The translations under genes were made by a program, and so were the position numbers. Source: Cytophaga sp051961495 (GTDB lineage: Bacteria; Bacteroidota; Bacteroidia; Cytophagales; Cytophagaceae). Taken from it: a stretch of DNA of 15,256 nucleotides. This document shows, piece after piece, positions 1 through 7,174 of this stretch. The stretch spans positions 1 to 15,256 of the forward strand of contig NZ_JBQCDF010000089.1 of the NCBI RefSeq assembly GCF_051961495.1, written 5' to 3'. Numbering within the stretch: position 1 is the first letter of the stretch; each line of letters opens with the position of its first letter. The notes beneath the pieces were generated by a model that worked only from the letters and a program-made list of their open reading frames with translations, searched no databases and had not been told where the DNA came from.

Positions 1-282
1 AGCATGCAGCTGGTGGGGGCAAGGCCATTTTTCATTCAAAAACCCTTTATATACAGAGCCATGCTCCAAGGCGGTATTGCAGGGGTTTTAGCGTCTGGTT
101 TATTGTTTGGCCTGCAAAATTATGCCTTCATTGCCATTGAAGACCTACAGAAAATATACGTACCTGAAAAAACATATATATTATATGCGCTACTGATTGT
201 AACTGGTGCCTTGCTGGGTTTGATCAGTTCTTTCCTTTCAGTACGTAAATACATGTTCTTACCACTAGACGAATTATATTAA
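1..282 (+). CDS. ftsX: Cell division protein FtsX, C-terminal end (partial)
   Basis: This is the 3' end of ftsX; the reading frame is open to the left edge, so the ATG at position 4 is an internal methionine. FtsX is the membrane subunit of the FtsE-FtsX complex, which controls peptidoglycan hydrolases at the division septum. The visible 93 residues begin with the family's typical MQLVGARPFFIQKPF stretch. In FtsX/MacB-type permeases this is the loop leading into the last two membrane helices. Two hydrophobic segments follow (about residues 22-46 and 58-80 from that methionine), then a short polar tail. The next gene starts 4 bases after the stop, so they probably share a transcript. The family call rests on this C-terminal part alone, but the motif and topology fit well. 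Confidence 0.85.
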   Translation, partial: SMQLVGARPFFIQKPFIYRAMLQGGIAGVLASGLLFGLQNYAFIAIEDLQKIYVPEKTYILYALLIVTGALLGLISSFLSVRKYMFLPLDELY

Positions 283-286
283 CAAT

Positions 287-499
287 ATGGAAAAGCAAAA
301 ATTGGTTTTTGGAAGCATGAACTACATCATCATGGCTGCCGGAGTTTTATTAATGGTTATTGGTTATTTCATCATGTCAGCCGATACTGAACTTTATGGC
401 TTTGGATCAAAAGGTCTTACTGTGGGCCCGATGATGGTATTAGCAGGCCTGATTGTAGAAGTATATGCTATCTTTTACACACCAAAGAAGAAAGCATAA
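287..499 (+). CDS. DUF3098 family small membrane protein
   Basis: A 70-residue protein with two hydrophobic segments (about residues 11-30 and 45-64). Between them lies a polar loop with a GFGSKGLTVGPMMVLAG stretch, and the tail is lysine-rich (PKKKA). It resembles the DUF3098 family of small Bacteroidota inner-membrane proteins, whose function is unknown. It sits 4 bases after ftsX and 2 bases before uppP, so it is almost certainly translated from the same message. The position suggests a link with cell division or envelope assembly, but that is inference from context. No catalytic residues are recognisable. The family name is from memory of the sequence pattern and gene order. Confidence 0.75.
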   Translation: MEKQKLVFGSMNYIIMAAGVLLMVIGYFIMSADTELYGFGSKGLTVGPMMVLAGLIVEVYAIFYTPKKKA

Positions 500-501
500 G
501 C

Positions 502-1293
502 ATGACCTGGCTTGAATCCATTATCCTTGCAATTGTAGAAGGAATAACAGAGTTTTTGCCCATATCTTCTACCGGGCACATGATCATCACTTCGGCCATA
601 ATGGGGATTAAAAACGACCCATTTACCAAAGTGTTTGAAGTAGCGATTCAATTCGGAGCTATTCTCTCTGTAGTAGTATTATATTTTAAAAGATTCTTCA
701 AGAACTTTGATTTTTATTTCAAGCTCTTCGTAGCCTTTATTCCAACAGCTATTGTAGGACTTTTATTAAAAAAACATATTGATGCATTGCTTGAAAATGT
801 ATGGGTTGTTGCCACAACACTGCTGCTTGGCGGAATTGTATTATTATTTATTGACAAGTGGTTTGAGAAAAATGAAACAGAAGGTACTGAAGAAGTTTCA
901 TACAGAACAGGCTTTTTGATCGGCTGTTTCCAGTGTCTTGCCATGGTGCCGGGTGTTTCCCGCTCTGCAGCAACAATCATTGGAGGCCTGACTCAAAAAC
1001 TTACCCGTAAAGCTGCCGCTGAATTTTCTTTCTTTCTTGCTGTTCCAACGATGTTTGCAGCAACAGTTAAAAGTTTATATGATGAAAAAGATTTGATTTT
1101 AGAATCTACAGATAAAATTCCATTACTGCTTTTAGGAAACATCGTAGCATTCATCGTGGCTATGATTGCCATCAAATTCTTTATTACTATTCTTACTAAG
1201 TACGGATTCAAGGCATTCGGTTATTACAGAATAGCACTTGGGGCATTACTGCTAATCTTACTGCTGATGCATGTAGATTTAGCTGTAATGTAA
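502..1293 (+). CDS. uppP: Undecaprenyl-diphosphatase (BacA/UppP)
   Basis: An integral membrane enzyme that removes a phosphate from undecaprenyl pyrophosphate. This recycles the lipid carrier for peptidoglycan and other envelope polymers; overexpression of the family gives bacitracin resistance. The 263 residues match the usual length. Both signature motifs are present. The first is EGITEFLPISSTGH at residues 13-26, with the paired glutamates E13 and E17 and H26. The second is PGVSRSAATIIGG starting at residue 150, with the catalytic-type arginine R154. The rest is a series of hydrophobic helices, ending LGALLLILLLMHVDLAVM. The ATG lies 2 bases after the preceding stop, so translation is probably coupled. 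Placement beside ftsX puts septal wall turnover and carrier recycling in one transcript. Confidence 0.96.
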   Translation: MTWLESIILAIVEGITEFLPISSTGHMIITSAIMGIKNDPFTKVFEVAIQFGAILSVVVLYFKRFFKNFDFYFKLFVAFIPTAIVGLLLKKHIDALLENVWVVATTLLLGGIVLLFIDKWFEKNETEGTEEVSYRTGFLIGCFQCLAMVPGVSRSAATIIGGLTQKLTRKAAAEFSFFLAVPTMFAATVKSLYDEKDLILESTDKIPLLLLGNIVAFIVAMIAIKFFITILTKYGFKAFGYYRIALGALLLILLLMHVDLAVM

Positions 1294-1325
1294 TCCATCT
1301 CTTCTATTTGCACATTACAAAGAAT

Positions 1326-2003
1326 ATGTCTGCGACCGAAATACCGCAACCTGATCTGGTACTTTGCCTGGATAAACCTTATCACTGGACCTCCTTTGAT
1401 GTTGTAAAAAAGGTTCGCAGAGTTTTAAAAATGAAAAAAGTAGGCCACGCAGGAACGCTGGATCCATTGGCTACCGGCCTGCTGATTGTTTGTACCGGAA
1501 AAAAAACAAAGACCATTGAATCTTTAATGGCCGATGAAAAAGAATACTCCGGTGCTATATCTTTAGGAGCAACAACCGCTTCGTATGATCTGGAAACAGA
1601 ACTTGAAAATCACCAGGATATTTCAGGTATCACTGAAACACAGATTCGACAAACAGTTAAACAATTTCTGGGAACCATCACACAAACACCGCCGATACAC
1701 TCTGCTGTTAAGGTTGATGGCAAGCGGGCTTATGATGAAGCCCGCAAAGGCAATGAGGTTGTACTTAAATCCAGACAGGTTTTTATCAAGGAATTCCGCA
1801 TCACGAAAATAGAATTGCCGCTGGTATTTTTTAATATTGTCTGCAGCAAAGGTACCTACATCCGCACCATTGCGAATGACTTTGGCAAGGCATTACACTG
1901 CGGTGCACACTTACATGCACTCAGAAGAGAACGCATAGGAAATTATTCTGTAGCAAATGCTGTTACACCAGAACAATTTGAGACGCAATTTTCTTCAAAA
2001 TGA
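1326..2003 (+). CDS. truB: tRNA pseudouridine(55) synthase TruB
   Basis: Converts uridine 55 in the T-loop of tRNAs to pseudouridine. The catalytic motif GHAGTLDPLATGLL is at residues 40-53, with the nucleophile aspartate D46. LDKPYHWTSFDVV near the N-terminus, PPIHSAVKVDGKRAYDEAR in the middle and CSKGTYIRTIANDFG later are all TruB hallmarks. The frame also extends to a TTG at 1308, adding six residues. I prefer the ATG at 1326 because TTG starts are rare and the extension has no family similarity. At about 225 residues it is shorter than E. coli TruB (about 314) and appears to lack the C-terminal PUA-like domain. The stop overlaps the ribF start (ATGA at 2000-2003), which implies translational coupling. 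A 7-of-8 match to the Bacteroidota -7 box (TCTATTTG, 1303-1310) is weak evidence for an internal promoter. Confidence 0.95.
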   Translation: MSATEIPQPDLVLCLDKPYHWTSFDVVKKVRRVLKMKKVGHAGTLDPLATGLLIVCTGKKTKTIESLMADEKEYSGAISLGATTASYDLETELENHQDISGITETQIRQTVKQFLGTITQTPPIHSAVKVDGKRAYDEARKGNEVVLKSRQVFIKEFRITKIELPLVFFNIVCSKGTYIRTIANDFGKALHCGAHLHALRRERIGNYSVANAVTPEQFETQFSSK

Positions 2004-2926
2004 AAATCTACAGAGATATCAAAGAATTCAAACCACTCAGCAAAGCCGTTGTTACAATAGGAGCTTTTGATGGTGTACATATAGGTCATAAAAAAATATT
2101 AAACCGTCTCACAGAATTAAGCAGCCTGGTAAACGGTGAAAGCGTATTAATTACTTTCTGGCCGCATCCAAGACTGGTATTAAAAAAAGATGCTGAGCCT
2201 ATAGCCCTGTTAAATACTCTTGAAGAAAAAATACATTTGCTGGATACCTTCCATATCGATCACTTACTGATCCTGAATTTTAACGAAGAATTTTCAAAAC
2301 TTACTGCTGATGCTTTTATTGAAAATATTCTCATTAAAAGCATCGGTACCCGCTATCTGGTATTGGGCTATGATCACCGGTTCGGTCATGACAGAGAAGG
2401 CAGTATTGATTATTTAAATGCCAACAAAGAGCGCTTTAATATTGAGCCTGTAGAAATTCCGAAACAGGAAATCGAATCACTAGCCATCTCTTCAACCCTG
2501 ATCCGCCAGGCGCTATTACACGGCGACAGTAAGCTCGCCAATCAAAATCTTGGTTATTCTTATCTGTTAAGAGGCTTTGTTATTGAGGGAAATAAATTGG
2601 GTAGAACCATTGGTTTTCCTACGGCTAATATTTTTATTGAAGACCAGGATAAGCTGATTCCTAAAAACGGTGTATATGCCGTATATGTATATATTGAAGG
2701 CGAACGTTACAAAGGTATGCTGAATATTGGTGTACGCCCCACAGTTACAAATGACCTGCGCAGAACCATTGAAGTACATATATTCGATTTTTCACAGGAC
2801 ATCTACGGAAAAACCGTGCGCCTGGAATTACTTACCTACATGCGTCCGGAAGTAAAATTCAATGGTATAGATGCATTGATTGAACAACTGAAACAAGATG
2901 AAATTGACGCACGGGCAATTTTATGA
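2000..2926 (+). CDS. ribF: Bifunctional riboflavin kinase/FAD synthetase RibF
   Basis: Phosphorylates riboflavin to FMN and then adenylates FMN to FAD in the cytoplasm. The 308 residues match the usual bacterial length. The N-terminal nucleotidyltransferase half carries GAFDGVHIGHKKIL, with the HxGH nucleotide-binding motif at residues 27-30. It also has the conserved LGYDHRFGHDREG stretch and SSTLIRQALLHGD just before the domain junction. The C-terminal kinase half carries GRTIGFPTAN at residues 201-210, whose threonine and asparagine belong to the metal/ATP-binding PTAN motif. Both domains look intact, so both activities are expected. The start codon overlaps the truB stop. Its stop is one base from the stop of the opposing gene. 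No FMN riboswitch is visible upstream, which fits its place late in an operon. Confidence 0.96.
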   Translation: MKIYRDIKEFKPLSKAVVTIGAFDGVHIGHKKILNRLTELSSLVNGESVLITFWPHPRLVLKKDAEPIALLNTLEEKIHLLDTFHIDHLLILNFNEEFSKLTADAFIENILIKSIGTRYLVLGYDHRFGHDREGSIDYLNANKERFNIEPVEIPKQEIESLAISSTLIRQALLHGDSKLANQNLGYSYLLRGFVIEGNKLGRTIGFPTANIFIEDQDKLIPKNGVYAVYVYIEGERYKGMLNIGVRPTVTNDLRRTIEVHIFDFSQDIYGKTVRLELLTYMRPEVKFNGIDALIEQLKQDEIDARAIL

Positions 2927-2927
2927 T

Positions 2928-3947
2928 TTACTTCTTCAGTTCTATATAGACCGGAAAATGATCGCTGTAACCACCGTAGTATCTTTCTCCTAAGTATGTG
3001 CGGAAAGGTCCTGAATTCAAATCCTCTTTATAATACAACCAATCCGGATCATAAATCGCAGCTTCAGTAAACCGAAGTCCTTTTTTGTTTGTCATGCAAC
3101 TGCTGATCAATACCTGGTCAAATAAAAACCAATCTCTTTTAAACCTGCATGTACCCTCACCAGCATCCTGCAGCTCTTTAAAAGGATTTATCAAATCAGC
3201 AGAAGAACTCTGTTTCGATGATTTTAATTTCAGCATAACCGACATACTTTCATCTGAAGGCTGATCATTAAAATCGCCCATCACGATAATATTATCCGAC
3301 TTGCTGACTGCATGGATAGAATCAATAATCTCCTGCGTAAGCATGGCTGCTGCAATCCGCTTATGTTCGGTTTTTTGCTCCCCTTCCCTGCGCGACGGCC
3401 AGTGGTTTACCAGGACATGTACGGTATCAGAAAATAGAACGCCTTTCACAACCAATACTTCCCGTAAAAACAATTCAGGATCTTCACCCTGTTTAAAATA
3501 AGATAAGTATGATTGAAGTGGTTGAAAAAACCTTTCATTATAAATTAAACAAACGTCTATCCCTCTTTTATCTGAAGAATTGTAATGTATAATTTTGAAC
3601 AGGGAATCCGTCTTCAACAAATCCATTAACACCTCTTTATTTTCAACTTCACTCATACCAAGCAAAGCCAGTGAATTGAATTCATTTAACCCATGAATAA
3701 CCTGTTTTATGTTGTCAAGTTTTTTTTCGTAGCGTTCTGCTGTCCAGTGTAGTTTCCCTTCAGGTAAAAAATCATTATCATTCACATGCTCATCATCTAT
3801 GATGTCAAATAAGTTTTCAGTGTTATAAAAAGCAACCCTGCAACCCGGCCCACTTCCAGTACTGGATTTACTGGCCGTTTCGGCCTGGTATGAACATGAA
3901 ATAACAGCCAACAAACATAAGACCGAAACTATTGTATTGATATTCAT
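2928..3947 (-). CDS. Lipoprotein of the endonuclease/exonuclease/phosphatase family
   Basis: A 339-residue protein with a lipoprotein signal peptide: a hydrophobic stretch ending VISC, with C18 the likely lipidation site. It therefore acts at the membrane facing the periplasm or outside. The mature part has the metal-dependent endonuclease/exonuclease/phosphatase (EEP, DNase I-like) fold. N42 and E44 lie in FYNTENLFD, E100 in MSEVEN, NHWPSR spans 181-186, D225 and N227 lie in MGDFND, and D329/H330 in SDHFP close the protein. These cover the expected metal-binding and catalytic positions. The substrate cannot be told from sequence; family members cleave DNA, RNA, phospholipids or inositol phosphates. 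Extracytoplasmic nucleic-acid or phosphate scavenging is a reasonable guess. It is convergent with ribF, divergent from gldC and not obviously in an operon. Confidence 0.88.
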   Translation of the reverse strand: MNINTIVSVLCLLAVISCSYQAETASKSSTGSGPGCRVAFYNTENLFDIIDDEHVNDNDFLPEGKLHWTAERYEKKLDNIKQVIHGLNEFNSLALLGMSEVENKEVLMDLLKTDSLFKIIHYNSSDKRGIDVCLIYNERFFQPLQSYLSYFKQGEDPELFLREVLVVKGVLFSDTVHVLVNHWPSRREGEQKTEHKRIAAAMLTQEIIDSIHAVSKSDNIIVMGDFNDQPSDESMSVMLKLKSSKQSSSADLINPFKELQDAGEGTCRFKRDWFLFDQVLISSCMTNKKGLRFTEAAIYDPDWLYYKEDLNSGPFRTYLGERYYGGYSDHFPVYIELKK

Positions 3948-4057
3948 ACACTTTATTGATTTTTATGGGCTCAAATGCGGCCTGGAGATAATTTACAATT
4001 TACAGATTTGTTTTAACGACAAATGATAAGGAAATTAGCGTAAATATTATTAATAAC
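3948..4057. promoter_or_regulatory. Divergent intergenic region between the EEP lipoprotein gene and gldC
   Basis: An AT-rich 110-base gap between two divergent starts, which must hold a promoter for each gene. On the plus strand CAGATTTG at 4003-4010 matches the Bacteroidota -7 consensus TAnnTTTG at 7 of 8 positions, a plausible gldC promoter with a leader of about 40 bases. I found no clear -33 element and no convincing box on the minus strand. That promoters lie here follows from the gene layout; the exact boxes are weakly supported. Confidence 0.4.
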
Positions 4058-4393
4058 ATGAAAAATTCAGAAATAAAATTCAGCGTACAATTAGACGATA
4101 AAAATATACCGGAAAAGATTGTCTGGGAAGCCACAGACGGCCCTTCAGACAAGCCTTTACCAACAGATGCCATCGCTTTATCTTTATGGGATCATACACA
4201 AATGAACACCATGCAAATAAATATATGGACAAAGGAAATGCCGGTAGAAGAAATGAAACGTTTCGCTATTGAAGGCATTGGCGGTATGGCAGACTCCATT
4301 GAAAATGCAACCGGAGATATTAAAATGGCTGAAATGATTCGTGAACTGTGTAAAAAACTTGTAATCCACGTGAAGGAAAATGCCAAACAATAA
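4058..4393 (+). CDS. gldC: Gliding motility protein GldC
   Basis: A 111-residue soluble protein without signal peptide or membrane segment. It matches GldC of gliding Bacteroidota in length and in features such as the opening KFSVQLDDKNIPEKIVWEA, the ATDGP stretch, a central ALSLWDHTQMNTMQINIWTK and an amphipathic C-terminal helix. In Flavobacterium johnsoniae GldC is an accessory factor that improves gliding, and its gene adjoins gldB. Its biochemical role is not established, and a cytoplasmic location is inferred. Here the gene stands alone: an oppositely oriented lipoprotein gene lies 110 bases upstream and a strong terminator follows 3 bases after the stop. I chose the ATG at 4058 because the conserved region starts immediately after it. 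Confidence 0.9.
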   Translation: MKNSEIKFSVQLDDKNIPEKIVWEATDGPSDKPLPTDAIALSLWDHTQMNTMQINIWTKEMPVEEMKRFAIEGIGGMADSIENATGDIKMAEMIRELCKKLVIHVKENAKQ

Positions 4394-4396
4394 TTC

Positions 4397-4434
4397 AATA
4401 AACCTCTTACTTAAATAAGAGGTTTATTTTTTTT
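4397..4434 (+). terminator. Intrinsic terminator after gldC
   Basis: A perfect 13-bp stem (4397-4409 paired with 4416-4428) with a 6-base loop, running into an uninterrupted T tract up to 4434. It begins 3 bases after the gldC stop and isolates gldC from the efflux operon downstream. Confidence 0.9.
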
Positions 4435-4513
4435 CTGTGATTTTTTAAACCAGCTACATTACTAGAATATTTATACTTAATAATTATAGAATCCAATTCA
4501 CATTTCTTTAACA

Positions 4514-4554
4514 TAAACTTTTCGACTATTTTATATAAATAGTCGAAAAGTTTA
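4514..4554. promoter_or_regulatory. 18-bp perfect inverted repeat upstream of the efflux operon (candidate operator)
   Basis: Two perfectly complementary 18-base arms (4514-4531 and 4537-4554) flank a 5-base spacer. The half-site reads TAAACTTTTCGACTATTT. The repeat is centred 94 bases upstream of the outer-membrane channel start and lies after the gldC terminator, so it belongs to the promoter region of the efflux genes. No T tract follows, which argues against an intrinsic terminator. A 7-of-8 match to the Bacteroidota -7 box (TAATTTTA, 4556-4563) begins one base after the right arm, so a bound protein would block that promoter. A dimeric repressor site is the simplest reading, with the TetR-family protein at 10413-11039 the obvious candidate. 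That pairing is inference. Confidence 0.55.
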
Positions 4555-4627
4555 CTAATTTTAATTTACAATCCGGCATTGGTGCAGAATTATTGCCCAC
4601 CCTTGCATTAATAAATTTCAATACTAT

Positions 4628-6001
4628 ATGAAAAAAATAAGTATGTTTTTCCTGCTTATACTGCTGTATACCACAGTTAGAGCGCAACAGCAAAAACCAG
4701 AACCAACAAGCTTTTCATTGAAAGAGGCGATTGATTATGGCATGGTAGAAAACTTCAACGTAAAAACCGCAAATCTTCAAAACGAACTCACAGACGCACA
4801 AAAAGGAGAAGTAAGAGCCGCCTTACTTCCACAGGTCACAGCCCAGGCAGACTTGATCCACAGTTTTCATGTTCAGAAAAACATTACTGAAAACGGCGCC
4901 GGATTAAAATATGATCCTACTGTGCCAATCGGAACGCCAACAGCTTTCCAGTTAGGATTAAAAAATACCTTTACGCCAAATATCACCGGTTCACAGGTAT
5001 TATTCGATCAATCCTACTTCTCGGCTCAGGGCGCAGCAACTGCGAACCAGGAAATTTCCGAAAAGAATATCATCAAAAACAAAATTGATGTATCGGTAAA
5101 TATTACGAAAGCTTACTACAGTGTACTTGTAAATGAAAAACAATTACAGGCAGTTGAATCAAATTTAGCAAGTCTGGATTCTATGTACCAGGAAACAGTA
5201 GCCCGTTACGAATCAGGTCTTGCAAGGAACCTGGACGTAAGCCGTACGCTTGTAAGTTTAAATAATGTACGTGAGCAGCAACAGGAAATTATCCGCACGG
5301 TAGCACTGAGCAGATCTGTATTAAGATATCAATTGAACCTGGCCGAAAGCAACCCATTAATATTAACTGACAGTTTATATCCAGGCATGCTTTCAGATAT
5401 TCAGCAGATCTTAAATCAACCTGATAGAAAGATCAACTATTCTGATCGTATAGAATATTCAATTATTGAGAGTCAGCAGAAATATAACGCTTATGCATTA
5501 AAAAATGCTAAAGCAGGCCACTACCCGAGATTGCTTGCAATCGGATCGTTTGGATACAATCCGGGTGCAACCAATTTTACAGATCTGACACAATCTTCCC
5601 GTTGGTACGATTATTCCACTGTAGGTCTGCGCTTGCAGGTACCTGTATTCTCAGGCTTTGCTGTGAATTACCGGGTACAGCAAAAACAAATTCAACAACG
5701 AATTACAGAGAATAACATGAATGCTCTCAAACAGGAAATCAACCTTGAAGTAGACCGGGCTGTCATTAATTTATACAACAGTGTTCAGTCCTTTAATATC
5801 CAAAAAGAAAACCTTGAGCTTGCCCAGCAAAACTTAAATGTACTGCGTGCAGAATATGAAGCAGGAATAGCCTTGAATGTTGAAGTAACAACAGCAGAGG
5901 CAGACTTGATTGAAGCCCAGACAAATTATTACCGTGCCATATATGTAGCACTTGTTTCAAGAGCCGATTACGAAAAAGCTATAGGCGCTATTATTAAATA
6001 A
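4628..6001 (+). CDS. TolC-like outer membrane efflux channel (OEP family)
   Basis: A 457-residue outer-membrane factor of a tripartite efflux pump, forming the trimeric channel through which substrates leave the cell. The N-terminus is a Sec signal peptide: two lysines, a hydrophobic core (MFFLLILLY), then likely cleavage after VRA just before a glutamine run. The mature protein shows the duplicated OEP pattern. The first half opens FSLKEAIDYGMVENFNVKTA and contains the long helical VARYESGLARNLDVSRT stretch. The second half repeats it, with QQNLNVLRAEYEAGIALNVE and EAQTNYYRAIYVALVSRADYEKAIG at the end. Helices rich in Gln, Glu and Ala fit the periplasmic coiled-coil barrel. It is the first gene of the operon, with the adaptor gene 35 bases on. 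The start is fixed by the lysines of the signal peptide. Confidence 0.95.
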   Translation: MKKISMFFLLILLYTTVRAQQQKPEPTSFSLKEAIDYGMVENFNVKTANLQNELTDAQKGEVRAALLPQVTAQADLIHSFHVQKNITENGAGLKYDPTVPIGTPTAFQLGLKNTFTPNITGSQVLFDQSYFSAQGAATANQEISEKNIIKNKIDVSVNITKAYYSVLVNEKQLQAVESNLASLDSMYQETVARYESGLARNLDVSRTLVSLNNVREQQQEIIRTVALSRSVLRYQLNLAESNPLILTDSLYPGMLSDIQQILNQPDRKINYSDRIEYSIIESQQKYNAYALKNAKAGHYPRLLAIGSFGYNPGATNFTDLTQSSRWYDYSTVGLRLQVPVFSGFAVNYRVQQKQIQQRITENNMNALKQEINLEVDRAVINLYNSVQSFNIQKENLELAQQNLNVLRAEYEAGIALNVEVTTAEADLIEAQTNYYRAIYVALVSRADYEKAIGAIIK

Positions 6002-6036
6002 TAAATAATACAATTAAGAATTTAACATATACACTT

Positions 6037-7161
6037 ATGAATAACAAAATACAACAGAGCATTTATGGATTCTTAATCCTACTTTTTATTGCTTCATGCG
6101 GAGGGGCAAATCAAAATGCAATGCCTCCTGCAGCTTCAGTAGTAACGGATACAGTTGAGCTTAAAGATCCGGTTTATTATGATGTATACCCGGGCAACGT
6201 TGTCGCATTAAACAATGTTGACCTGAATTGCGAAGTAAGCGGCTTCATTACGGAAATCTATTTTCAGGATGGACAGCAGGTACAAAAAGGCCAGAAACTT
6301 TACGAGATTGAACAAAGTAAATACCAGGCTGCTTATTCAAGCGCTGATGCTGCTTTAAAGATTGCACAAGCCAACCTGGAAAAAACTCGTAAAGATTCGG
6401 AACGCTACAAACAATTAGGGGAAAAAGGCATGACTACTCAACAACGTCTTGAATATTCAGAAGCAGACCTTGAAACAGCGCAAAGCCAGGTAGTAGCTGC
6501 CAAAGCCAATTTAACACGTGCACAGATTGATTTACAACATGCAACTATCTACGCTCCGTTTGATGGAACTATTGGTATTTCATTGGTTAAGAAAGGTGCC
6601 TTTGTTACAGCCGGACAAACAAAATTAAATACAGTTTCTTCAAACAACCCGATTGCAATTGACTTTGTAATCAATGAAAAAGAAATTCCGCATTTTACCG
6701 AATTGGAAGGAAGAAAATTATCTAAGACAGATTCTCTGTTTACCATTGCACTTTCAGATAAAAGCATCTATCCATACCCCGGTAAAATTTTATTCTTAGA
6801 CAGAGCAGTAGATATGCAGACGGGTACATTGAAGATCCGTCTGGAATTCCCGAATCCTAAGCGTGCATTGAAAGATGGTATGAGCTGCAACGTTCGTGTA
6901 GAAAATAAACATGCTAACAAAGTAATAGTGGTGCCGAACAAGGCCATTACCGAACAGATGGGTGAATACTTTGTGTATGTTGTAGAGCAGGATACTGCAA
7001 GACAGCATAAAGTAAAAATCGGAAAAGTAGTGGGTAAAAACATTGTTATCCAGGAAGGTTTAACCCCCGGAGAACAAATTGTTATTGAAGGAATTCAAAA
7101 ATTACGTGACGGAGTTGCGGTACAGGTTGGCGCTCCGAAAACTGATGCTTCTAAAAAATAA
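6037..7161 (+). CDS. RND efflux periplasmic adaptor (membrane fusion protein), lipoprotein
   Basis: The adaptor linking the inner-membrane pump to the outer-membrane channel; 374 residues is typical. The signal peptide ends FIASC, making C21 a lipidated N-terminus anchored in the inner membrane, as in AcrA. The first half of the lipoyl/barrel-sandwich domain begins near residue 69 (GFITEIYFQDGQQVQKGQ). An alpha-helical hairpin follows, rich in Ala, Gln, Lys and Glu (about 95-165). The second lipoyl half contains IYAPFDGTIG at 171-180, and the beta-barrel and membrane-proximal domains follow (VVPNKAI and GLTPGEQIVIEGIQKLRDG near the end). The domain order matches the HlyD/AcrA family. It lies 13 bases before the pump gene, implying co-translation. 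The transported compound cannot be inferred. Confidence 0.95.
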   Translation: MNNKIQQSIYGFLILLFIASCGGANQNAMPPAASVVTDTVELKDPVYYDVYPGNVVALNNVDLNCEVSGFITEIYFQDGQQVQKGQKLYEIEQSKYQAAYSSADAALKIAQANLEKTRKDSERYKQLGEKGMTTQQRLEYSEADLETAQSQVVAAKANLTRAQIDLQHATIYAPFDGTIGISLVKKGAFVTAGQTKLNTVSSNNPIAIDFVINEKEIPHFTELEGRKLSKTDSLFTIALSDKSIYPYPGKILFLDRAVDMQTGTLKIRLEFPNPKRALKDGMSCNVRVENKHANKVIVVPNKAITEQMGEYFVYVVEQDTARQHKVKIGKVVGKNIVIQEGLTPGEQIVIEGIQKLRDGVAVQVGAPKTDASKK

Positions 7162-7174
7162 TTAACGAATCAAT

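Noticed and set aside
714..1211. Minus-strand open frames opposite uppP
   Set aside because: They lie opposite a fully recognisable uppP and show no domain or start context of their own.
1308..1325. TTG at 1308 as the truB start
   Set aside because: An ATG six codons later gives a normal TruB N-terminus; the extension has no visible conservation.
4514..4554. The palindrome upstream of the efflux operon as a second gldC terminator
   Set aside because: It lacks a following T run, and a complete terminator already lies at 4397-4434.
4612..4619. TAAATTTC as the -7 promoter box of the efflux operon
   Set aside because: It would place the transcript start about 3-5 bases before the ATG at 4628, and that ATG is needed for the lysines of the signal peptide. 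A box near 4556 fits better.
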